Positions 7,392 to 14,600 of a DNA stretch of 15,425 nt are shown piece after piece. Within the stretch, counting starts at the first letter, position 1, and each line of letters begins with the position of its first letter. The DNA comes from LMEP-6097 sp049314535. Its GTDB lineage: Bacteria; Cyanobacteriota; Vampirovibrionia; LMEP-6097. The position numbers and the translations under genes are program-made. The stretch is from assembly GCA_049314535.1 (NCBI GenBank), contig JBMOEX010000054.1, positions 1 to 15,425 of the forward strand, in the 5' to 3' direction. Below the pieces are notes generated by a model. The model searched no databases and was not told the DNA's origin. It saw nothing but the letters and a program-made list of their open reading frames with translations.

Positions 7392-7787
7392 GTGGGTTTT
7401 GATTGGTCGGCTTATATAGTAATTGCAGAGGATATATTCACCAAAGCTAATAATGGTGAATATTTGGAGAAAAAAGAAGCTTGGCTAAGAGCAGCTATAA
7501 GCCGTGCATATTATGGTGTTCATATGCTTGTAAAAACGCAATCACTAAAAACTGGATACACTAGACAGGATGAGCTAAATAACAATCAAAATAGTATTCA
7601 CAGTTTTATGATACAGCGAACTAAGCATCCAATCAAAGGCATTCTAAGCGAACTTAGAAGGTATAGGACACATGCTGATTATAAAGATGAATTTCCAGCA
7701 ATTGAGAAAGGATATAAAAGGGTCCAAAGTCTTTTACAATATTTTAAAAAAGAATTTCCAAATGTCAGCTTTGAAACGTACAGTTAA
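7392..7787 (+). CDS. HEPN domain-containing protein, candidate RNase toxin
   Basis: HEPN proteins are all-helical and many are RNases in toxin-antitoxin, abortive infection or CRISPR systems. This 131-residue protein shows the usual FDW start (residues 3-5), the helix AWLRAAISRAYYGVHM (30-45) and a later LRRYRTHADY segment (88-97). The latter contains R89-x4-H94, matching the Rx4-6H catalytic motif of active HEPN RNases. The start is GTG at 7392; GGAG at 7383-7386, inside the end of the previous gene, gives a good Shine-Dalgarno with 5-base spacing, and no ATG precedes it. The 2-base gap to the previous gene indicates translational coupling. Its stop is 1 base from the end of the convergent SIMPL gene. 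Confidence 0.85.
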   Translation: MGFDWSAYIVIAEDIFTKANNGEYLEKKEAWLRAAISRAYYGVHMLVKTQSLKTGYTRQDELNNNQNSIHSFMIQRTKHPIKGILSELRRYRTHADYKDEFPAIEKGYKRVQSLLQYFKKEFPNVSFETYS

Positions 7788-7788
7788 C

Positions 7789-8505
7789 TCACAACAACAC
7801 ATACTCAACAGTAGTCACCACGCGAACATTCTTCACTTCTTGAGTATAATAATGCACTGGCTCTATAGTAAAAAGCCCTTGCTCAGCGTGTTTTATCCCT
7901 GTAATAAAGCTACGTGAATTCCAAGCAAATTTATCAGCCGCTTTCCTAGCTTCAGTCGTCGCCTCTTCTATCATCTGCGGCTTAATTTCATTAAGCTTAG
8001 TATAGATATACTCGACATCATTAGAAGAAAGGCTTACGCCCTGCCCGACTAACTCACCTATACCTTTAACTGCTTTTTTTACATTATCTATTTTCTTAGA
8101 CTTAATCAGCATGCCAAACTCAGCTATATATCGCTGCGACCCTGGATTCTGATATTCATTATAAAGCTGTGCCTGCCTGTCATCTATCTTAGGCTGCCTA
8201 ATATTAATCTCCTCTTCAGTAAATCCCTGCTTTAAAAAGAACTCCTTCATTCTTTTCTGAGAATCATCGATCTGCTTATACATTTCAGGTAGAGTATTCG
8301 CTGTAGCAGAGGCTTTCACTGGCCACAGAGCTAAATCAGCGATTACTTCTCTTTCAGAGAGCCCCCTTACTGAGACAGTTTTAACCCCCAGCCTTAACTT
8401 AGCGATAGCACCTGCGAAAATCCCCGCGGCGAGGATAATAGTTAAACATAGCCAAGCATGCTGGCTTAATTGAATTTCTGGTAATTTAAACTTTTTATTT
8501 TCCAT
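7789..8505 (-). CDS. SIMPL (DUF541) domain protein, membrane-anchored
   Basis: The SIMPL family covers periplasmic or membrane-anchored proteins of poorly known role. This 238-residue protein has one N-terminal membrane helix (about 17-36, WLCLTIILAAGIFAGAIA) after a short positive tail, so it is either anchored or carries an uncleaved signal. The domain starts at VSVRGLSEREVIADLALW (44-61). It continues through the DNVKKAVKGIGELVGQGVSL segment (about 139-158), the conserved ARKAADKFA (about 186-194) and a C-terminal VRVVTTVEYVL strand. This order (v.v.G.a...v.aD.a, later l...G, then A..kA..la) is the family pattern. It is a single-gene unit, convergent with the HEPN cassette and divergent from the tmRNA gene. 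No clear Shine-Dalgarno sequence was found. Confidence 0.85.
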   Translation of the reverse strand: MENKKFKLPEIQLSQHAWLCLTIILAAGIFAGAIAKLRLGVKTVSVRGLSEREVIADLALWPVKASATANTLPEMYKQIDDSQKRMKEFFLKQGFTEEEINIRQPKIDDRQAQLYNEYQNPGSQRYIAEFGMLIKSKKIDNVKKAVKGIGELVGQGVSLSSNDVEYIYTKLNEIKPQMIEEATTEARKAADKFAWNSRSFITGIKHAEQGLFTIEPVHYYTQEVKNVRVVTTVEYVLL

Positions 8506-8719
8506 GTTTATTTAAGAGTGGCTCAAAGGCTGCTATCACCCTGATTCTTTAATTATGGCAGGGGCTGAAAGAAAAAATCAGCTTTAATAAAACTAAGAGG
8601 CACGCACGATGGCACCTATTCCATAATTCTGACGCGCTGAAATGTGGAATGATAGAATTACTAATCCAGTAAACTGAAAACTAGAATTCTCGTGAAATCA
8701 CTAAAATATTCTCATTTTT

Positions 8720-8736
8720 CTTGTGCCTCGCACAAG
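8720..8736. promoter_or_regulatory. Perfect 7-bp hairpin just upstream of the tmRNA
   Basis: CTTGTGC and GCACAAG flank the 3-base loop CTC, ending 8 bases before the mature 5' end of tmRNA. A -10-like TAAAAT at 8702-8707 would place this hairpin in the pre-tmRNA leader; otherwise it overlaps the promoter and could be an operator. The rest of 8506-8744 contains no gene I can support. Confidence 0.4.
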
Positions 8737-8744
8737 ATCATTAT

Positions 8745-9154
8745 GGGGGCGTATTAGCTTTGACGGAGAAACAGAATTTTGAAGTGCAGGTCAAGGATGC
8801 AGAGGACCTTGTCAAAACCAATGCAAAAAATAAGTGCTAACGAATTCGAAGTACAAACTGTTGCTACTAGCAACGACGTAGCTATTTTAGCTGCGTAATA
8901 ACCCGACAAACTGTGGTTAACTTCCCTACTCAGGTATTGGCTTACCGAGTTATCTGAGTGGGGCACAAGACTTGGTAAGTGCATCTTTCTGAATTTTATT
9001 GAATTTGGCAGGAAGATAAAGATTAAATTCAAGAACCCGTTGATTGTCTGTGATCACAGGAACGGCATAAACCTAGACTCATAGACTAAACTTGTAGTAT
9101 CTTCATCAGGACGGATTTTCGGACGAGGGGGGCAGTTCCCCTCCGCCTCCACCA
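8745..9154 (+). ncRNA. ssrA: tmRNA (transfer-messenger RNA)
   Basis: With SmpB, tmRNA rescues stalled ribosomes: alanyl-tmRNA enters the empty A site and its reading frame adds a degradation tag. The 5' end GGGGGCG (8745-8751) pairs with CGCCTCC (9144-9150), giving a 7-bp acceptor stem with a G3-U pair, the AlaRS identity element. Discriminator A9151 and an encoded CCA (9152-9154) follow. The D-like region contains TTTGACGG. The tag frame follows CAAAAAATAAGT with resume codon GCT at 8836 and reads ANEFEVQTVATSNDVAILAA, ending in TAATAA (8896-8901). The upstream spacing matches E. coli. Near the 3' end, TTGTAGTATC and GGATTTTCGGACG align with E. coli tmRNA. It is the one-piece, unpermuted form. 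The T-loop is unusual (see findings). A T7 run follows the CCA. Confidence 0.95.
8836..8901 (+). other. tmRNA tag-peptide reading frame
   Basis: Twenty codons plus tandem TAA stops within ssrA. The tag ends AILAA, a typical C-terminal signal for ClpXP-type proteolysis. The resume codon is taken as GCT because the 12 bases before it match the E. coli arrangement CAAAAAAUAGUC-GCA in length and sequence. Confidence 0.85.
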
Positions 9155-9264
9155 TTTTTTTATTAGTGGCTTTATTTATTCCATTCCACAAAAACATTTT
9201 AATACAATTAAGAAAATCAATGAGTGCTAACATATTTTTATCTATAATCAATAAAAATGTAACC

Positions 9265-9498
9265 CTACTCCTTACCACTCTGAAACACAGCCCCCACAGC
9301 CTTCTTCCTAAATTCTCTAACTTTTTTAAACGAATAAAAACCTTGATACCTTTCTGCCGTTAACTGCTCCCCAGCTTTAGCTTGAATAAACACATCAACG
9401 AACCGTTCTGGGGAATTAACTACTCTTAATTTCTCATTTTTAACAGAAGCTGTAATTTCTCTGAGTAAATTTAGGGATTTAAATTCTGTGCCTATCAT
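9265..9498 (-). CDS. Small basic hypothetical protein
   Basis: This 77-residue frame matches no family I know. It is rich in lysine and arginine, with a likely helical C-terminal half (SFKKVREFRKKAVGAVF, about 56-72) and no signal peptide or membrane segment. Codon choice is similar to neighbouring genes. The ATG is preceded on its strand by AGAAGAGG and AAGG within 20 bases, a better ribosome binding region than most genes here have. It lies between the tmRNA and the methyltransferase, divergent from the latter. The region 9155-9264 on its 3' side is AT-rich and shows nothing else. Confidence 0.55.
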   Translation of the reverse strand: MIGTEFKSLNLLREITASVKNEKLRVVNSPERFVDVFIQAKAGEQLTAERYQGFYSFKKVREFRKKAVGAVFQSGKE

Positions 9499-9608
9499 GC
9501 CTTAACCTCTTCTTAACCTTACGCTAATACAAAGCATGCCCTTCTTTTTTTTGATAGTAACTTTTCAAAAGCTTCCCAGAAACCCACTATGATACTACAA
9601 TCCTCATT

Positions 9609-10934
9609 ATGAGCAAAGTCGCTGAAAATAGCTATTTAATCGAAGACTGGACTGATTATGATAAGTCTTCACTCTATAATTTATCAACTAAATATTACTC
9701 AGAAAGAGCCTGCGACTCATTTCTAAATCAAGCAGATACCACAGTCCTCCCGAACGTCGTTACCAGTGCCTATATTCACGCTTATATTTTAGCTCAACTA
9801 CTTGCAGCTAATCTAAGTCGCATCCCAGCTGATAAAAAACTGCGTGTCCTTGAATTCGGCTCTGGCTCTGGCTTATTTGCTAGACATTTTCTCTTAGCTG
9901 CTGCTGAATTGAATTACTTAGATAGATTAGAGTTTTTGGTAAGTGATATATCTGATCTCTTCTTAATCCAGATGAAGGAACGGGGCGTCTTTGAAGAATT
10001 TACTGAAGGAAAGCATTATCAGTTAGTTAATTTAAATCTTTTAGATCTAGATTCTGCTAAAACCGTTACTGGAGAGCATATTAATCTGAATGACTTAGAT
10101 CTAGTCGTCTCTAATTATGTTTTAAATGCACTGCCAATGATACCAGTAAGATTAGCTGTTGAGGGCAGCTTTGAGAAGTTACAGATTAAAATTACTGGTC
10201 CAGAACTGCCACAAGAAGTAGACTTAGTCAGTAATTTAAATTTCTTCTCCTCACTTAAGATCGAGGAGAGATGGGTTGATTATGATATCGAATCAGTAAG
10301 CGATATTGAGAAAAAATATTTCGAAATTTTTAAAAAACACATGAATACTTTAGCACCTGCCATGGCTGGGCATTTTAGCTATAAGGCTTTAGAGGCGATG
10401 GATAAAATTCACTCTAAGCTTAGTGAGTTCGGGATGTTCTATTTAGCTGATATTCCTTCTTGGGGACCAAATGCTTTCAAATTTTACAGTTTCTACACAA
10501 ACGCTTTAGCTAACTTAATCAGCGAGAATCTAGTAATAGATTTCGCAAGCTCACTAGGCATGGAGGTTCTGAAACAGAAAGATCAAAGCCTCTTCAGGAT
10601 TCTTTTTTATAAAAGTGAAAATACTTTCGAACCCCTAAAAACCTCATTCAATAAAGATTTAGTCTTTTCTAACAAAGTGAATTTATTTAAAAAGATTAGT
10701 GATCTTTTAAAGAATATCGACGATGCAGCTTTGCTTGACGTGTATAAAACACTCCTAGACAAGCTTCTAGCTTTAGACAATAAATCTGTGACCAGTTTAG
10801 TTTTTCAAGGTGATTATTATTACTTAGCTGGGGATTCTAAAACTGCTTTAGATTTTTACAAAAAAGCTCAAGCTATAGACTTCTGTAATCATCATCCAGA
10901 TTTGGATAGTAAAATAAAAATGATTTTTATTTAA
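9609..10934 (+). CDS. Class I SAM-dependent methyltransferase with C-terminal TPR-like segment
   Basis: This 441-residue protein has a Rossmann-fold methyltransferase domain: motif I LEFGSGSGLFARHFL (81-95), motif II-like VSDIS (111-115) and DLVVSNYVLNALP (164-176) after strand 4. The FGSGSG glycine loop and the acidic D113 would bind S-adenosylmethionine. The substrate cannot be told; large methyltransferases of this layout include protein-arginine types such as the MidA/NDUFAF7 group, but the match is loose. Residues about 400-428 (GDYYYLAGDSKTALDFYKKA) read as one TPR-like helix pair, suggesting a protein partner or substrate. The ATG has no Shine-Dalgarno sequence. The stop TAA overlaps the stop of the convergent gene downstream by 3 bases. 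It is an isolated single gene. Confidence 0.85.
   Translation: MSKVAENSYLIEDWTDYDKSSLYNLSTKYYSERACDSFLNQADTTVLPNVVTSAYIHAYILAQLLAANLSRIPADKKLRVLEFGSGSGLFARHFLLAAAELNYLDRLEFLVSDISDLFLIQMKERGVFEEFTEGKHYQLVNLNLLDLDSAKTVTGEHINLNDLDLVVSNYVLNALPMIPVRLAVEGSFEKLQIKITGPELPQEVDLVSNLNFFSSLKIEERWVDYDIESVSDIEKKYFEIFKKHMNTLAPAMAGHFSYKALEAMDKIHSKLSEFGMFYLADIPSWGPNAFKFYSFYTNALANLISENLVIDFASSLGMEVLKQKDQSLFRILFYKSENTFEPLKTSFNKDLVFSNKVNLFKKISDLLKNIDDAALLDVYKTLLDKLLALDNKSVTSLVFQGDYYYLAGDSKTALDFYKKAQAIDFCNHHPDLDSKIKMIFI
10912..10932. terminator. AT-only 9-bp hairpin at convergent gene ends (possible weak bidirectional terminator)
   Basis: AAATAAAAA (10912-10920) and TTTTTATTT (10924-10932) pair perfectly around TGA, inside the last codons of the methyltransferase and reaching the stop codon of the opposite gene. 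It contains no GC pair in the stem, so a terminator role is only tentative. Confidence 0.25.
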
Positions 10935-11434
10935 GCTGCAACTAAAATTTCTTTTACTTCTTTTCCATAAAACTGGGCTAGATTATCTAAAACCTGCTTC
11001 GGAGCAGCTTTTATCTGCCTTAATTTATCTTGATAAACAGAGCTGCGTCCCATAACATCTTTCAGAGCACCATTAAGATCATGTTCTGTTAATTTATTAT
11101 CAGCTACTATCGCAGTAGCGATACTGCTTTCTATCTCGGGAGGTAAACTGATATTTCCAGATTGATCTTTATTCTCGCCCCAAATACTTTTCGCTATCTC
11201 TCCATAAGAAGTCGCCGAACAAGTCGATAAAACTCGATCATAATATTCAGCTATTTTAGCTTGCTCGCGCAGTTCCTTAGCCTCATCTTCACTATAGGCA
11301 TATGCCATATAGTTAGGAAACCTAACCTCTATCTTTTTCAAAAAATCTAAAAGTCCCTCTGCTTTCAACGAAGCAAAGAGATTCTTATTTGTTTTAGTTT
11401 GAGTTTTTTCTATTGCAGGCGAAATGATTTCCAT
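10931..11434 (-). CDS. Hypothetical cytosolic protein, family not recognised
   Basis: This 167-residue protein (from ATG 11434) matches nothing I know. A TTG start at 11446 would add MLLT, but the ATG is the simpler choice; neither has a Shine-Dalgarno sequence. The protein looks helical throughout, without signal peptide or membrane segments. Visible stretches are LKAEGLLDFLKKIEVRFP (about 25-42) and EDEAKELREQAKIAEYYDRV (about 50-69). A C-terminal helix near KQVLDNLAQFYGKEV follows. Its TAA stop overlaps the methyltransferase stop within a shared TTAA. The 243 bases between its start and the giant gene contain the divergent promoters. Confidence 0.7.
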   Translation of the reverse strand: MEIISPAIEKTQTKTNKNLFASLKAEGLLDFLKKIEVRFPNYMAYAYSEDEAKELREQAKIAEYYDRVLSTCSATSYGEIAKSIWGENKDQSGNISLPPEIESSIATAIVADNKLTEHDLNGALKDVMGRSSVYQDKLRQIKAAPKQVLDNLAQFYGKEVKEILVAA

Positions 11435-11625
11435 TGTTAATAACAAATATGCAGCAATCTCTCAAAAGAAGAGGGCTTACAATATGTAAAGCACGAATTA
11501 AACCTTCTTTGATATTAAAGTAAAGCGCCTTCAATACTATAAGCACTAATTTCTGCCCTTAAGAGTGAATATGATGTCCATAACGGGCATATAAGATTAA
11601 GATCAATACCAAACTTTATATTAAC

Positions 11626-11662
11626 GATACCTTAACCTTTATTGATTAGTTATTAAAGTATC
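11626..11662. promoter_or_regulatory. Imperfect inverted repeat before the giant gene
   Basis: GATACCTTAA (11626-11635) and TTAAAGTATC (11653-11662) pair at 9 of 10 positions across a 17-base loop. The second arm ends 1 base before the ribosome binding site. It may be a leader hairpin controlling translation or an operator. Confidence 0.35.
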
Positions 11663-11663
11663 A

Positions 11664-11668
11664 GGGAG
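11664..11668 (+). promoter_or_regulatory. Shine-Dalgarno GGGAG of the giant gene
   Basis: GGGAG lies 9 bases before ATG 11678 and fixes that start. It is one of the few strong ribosome binding sites in the window. Confidence 0.7.
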
Positions 11669-11677
11669 TGTGCTTAT

Positions 11678-14600
11678 ATGGAAATTCACGATTTAAATTA
11701 TTACCAAGTTCTTCTTCAAAATGTTAATGATAAGTATAAGAAGAATATTCTTGGAGATCAAAATTACTCCTATACCGTAGCTGGCGAAGTAACCCCAATT
11801 ACTGGTAATGAAATTATCAAAGGTGTAGATCCAATTAAAGGGTACAACCACATTACGGCAGCAGACGTAAATTACAGCAATATTTCTGAACTATCTCAGT
11901 TCCAAAACACTTTTCTCAGCACTTCTAAAGCTAACTTAACAGAAACCAATAAGCAAATTAACGATTTCATGATTAACCTTTTTGGGATTCCAGCTGGTAA
12001 CGGCTTGCATGATATGATAAATCGCCTAGATTATAACCCTAGTAGCGAAATGCTTAAATATCTTGGTGAATACTCTCCTGAAGTAAAAGCTGATCTAGAA
12101 AAATTAAACTTAGAATATAATCAAAATCAAATTTCTATCGCAATCTATAATAAAGAGCAGAGTTTTATCAATGGCTTAAATCCTGAAGCTACTTTCTCTA
12201 AACTCGGTGCAACAGAAAAAGAGATTTTCGTAAATGTTCTTAATAGTTATGATGAACTCATAACTAATTATGAATCTGAGGTTCAAAATTCAGGAATGAG
12301 ACATGCTCAGGGAAATCTTCTTGAGAATGGAATGATCGGTGATGTTTTCTCTAAAACAAATGTAGCTGCCATGAAATTAAATAAGGCAAAAGACATGCTG
12401 AAAATGCTCTCTGGAGGCATGAAAGCTGATGATCTACAGGTATATGAAAAAACCTATGATTATGAAATAGAGTTTAATGAAAAGTTAGCAAGCGCGGTGA
12501 AGGAACACGGCATTGGCTCTCCTCAAGCAAATCTCTTAAGTGCTCAAGCTGAAGCTTCCAGAAGAACTAGACTATACGTGGAGTCTGTTCATACTATGCA
12601 AACATCTACAAATGCTTTAGATAGAGCTGTCGTAAATCAATGGAAAAGTGATGGCTACGATCCTCTAAATACTAAGATCATCAATGACATGCAAGCTGAC
12701 ATTATTAATCAAAGCAGCATTGCGGGGATTCAAGCACTCTATAAAGGTGATCAGTCAAAATATGCATTAGCAATGGACAGTGTAACTTCCATGAAAGAAA
12801 AAGCTCTAAAATTAACAAACGTTAATCGGGACGGAGCTGTTAGCACCACCGAAATCGCGACATTATTAGTTGACGCTGCTGCAAATGGCAATAAAGTTGA
12901 TGGAATAAATCTTGATGTAATTAAAGCAGCTTTAGCAGCTAATGGAATAACTAGCACTCAAATTACAAAGGTAGAAACTTTAATCGATCAAATCGATACT
13001 AATAATGATGGTCAGATGAGCTTTGATGAGTCACTAGCTAGGTTTAGTTCCTTTAACAAATCTCAAGGCTATGCTGCATTCAACGATATGATGAATATCC
13101 TTGCAGCTACTAAAGTAGATCAAACTACTAATCCAAGTGCTTTTACCACTATTGGTAAAGAAAGCTTCTTCACTGGAGATTACAGTACTCAAGATAAGGC
13201 AGTCCTATCGACCTTTCTTGCTAGTAATGGTAGATATGTTCACACTACAGAAGAAAAATTTGAAGCTTTAGATGCTTTTTATGACAATGCTGGTAATACT
13301 GTTCAACAGAGCAGTAACTGGAGAGATTATGCATATGCAAATTGGGCTCAAAGTGAATCTGCGGGCGATGTATGGCAAGATCATTCACTAGCTTGGTCAT
13401 TTAAGAACGGTACTAATGTGAGTGGCTTTTTAAAGCAAATGCAGGAAATGACTGACAGCAGAACACAGTTGATGATGGATATACTTGAATATGGCAATGC
13501 CACAAAAGGTTCTGAGTGGTGGAATGATATGTCTTTATCTTATTTCGAGGTTATTCGTGATGAAAGTAATGTACTTCTAGTCGGGCAGAGAGGTGGGACT
13601 CAACAGGATGGTCGCCTCATGGATATGATCGGTGAAGCTTTACAGATAACATATGCCGATTATGGTAATTACCATAGTGGTATAAATGTAGACATAGACG
13701 GAGTGAAAGATAACGTCAGTGGTGCTGACAAAGTAGAACTTAAATACTTTGCTGATAATGTTAAGAGTTTCGGTACTACAGATATACAATATGATGCTAA
13801 TTTAGTAAATCAATCGTTACAACAATATTATGCGATGTGGGGTCTGAGATCAGGTCTTTACTACAATATAAATAAGATCTCTGAGCCAGAATCGAAGTTA
13901 ATCGAAAATAAATTTGGAGCTTTAATGGACGTAGGTGATCAAATGGAAGCTTATTTACTTCAAAATAGAGCTTTAGGAAATGGTGCTAAAGAGACTGATC
14001 AATACAGGGCTTTAGAAGAGCAGTGGTTTAATAATTATGATCTGATCAATGGTATCATTCGTGGTGATACATCAATTGATAGAGCTGTCACGGCATTAGG
14101 TGGCATTAAAACAGATGGTTCTATAACACAAACGAAAGTAGAGGATGTAGTCAAAAATTTACAATCAGCTATTATCAATGGTACTGATGATGTAGCGTTA
14201 GATTTCAATAGTGACGGTAACGTAGATTCTGCTGATTATGATGCTTTAAGAATGGTAATCGGAGACAGGCGTAATGAAAGTGCTTTCGATGCTCTTATGA
14301 CTCAAGATTCACTTAACTTAAGTAAGCTAGGGATGTACAGTAGCCTCGCTAAAAATACTACTAATGTTAATGCAAATAATAAATCTATATATTCACAATT
14401 AGAAAATTACTATGCTGACCAAAGTGAAATCAATAATTACATAGCTACCAATACGGCAGATTCATCTTTCGCTTCAGCAGCTGAAAAGCAAAGGTTTACT
14501 GCATTAGCAAATCAGTTAGATGAATTGAATGAAGCTGTTGAATTTGATCTTCGAACTAAACTTTTTAAAAATACCCCAGCTACAATTAATACTGCACTAA

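Noticed and set aside
8506..8744. A second small RNA upstream of tmRNA (6S or SRP RNA considered)
   Set aside because: No conserved motif of either RNA was found; only short inverted repeats such as ATTCCAT/GTGGAAT, which may be chance.
8754..9032. 92-codon minus-strand frame
   Set aside because: It lies antisense inside the tmRNA gene, which fully explains the sequence.
9125..9161. Intrinsic terminator formed by the tmRNA T-arm and the T-run after CCA
   Set aside because: The hairpin is part of the tRNA-like fold and 11 bases separate it from the T-run, too far for a classical intrinsic terminator, though the T-run could still aid termination.
9054..9278. 74-codon minus-strand frame
   Set aside because: It crosses the conserved 3' end of tmRNA; the protein shows no family features.
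9166..9363. 65-codon plus-strand frame
   Set aside because: It overlaps the better-supported minus-strand gene at 9265-9498, has no ribosome binding site and encodes an atypical low-complexity protein.
12751..12957. 68-codon minus-strand frame
   Set aside because: It is antisense to the EF-hand region of the giant gene; no start signal or family match.
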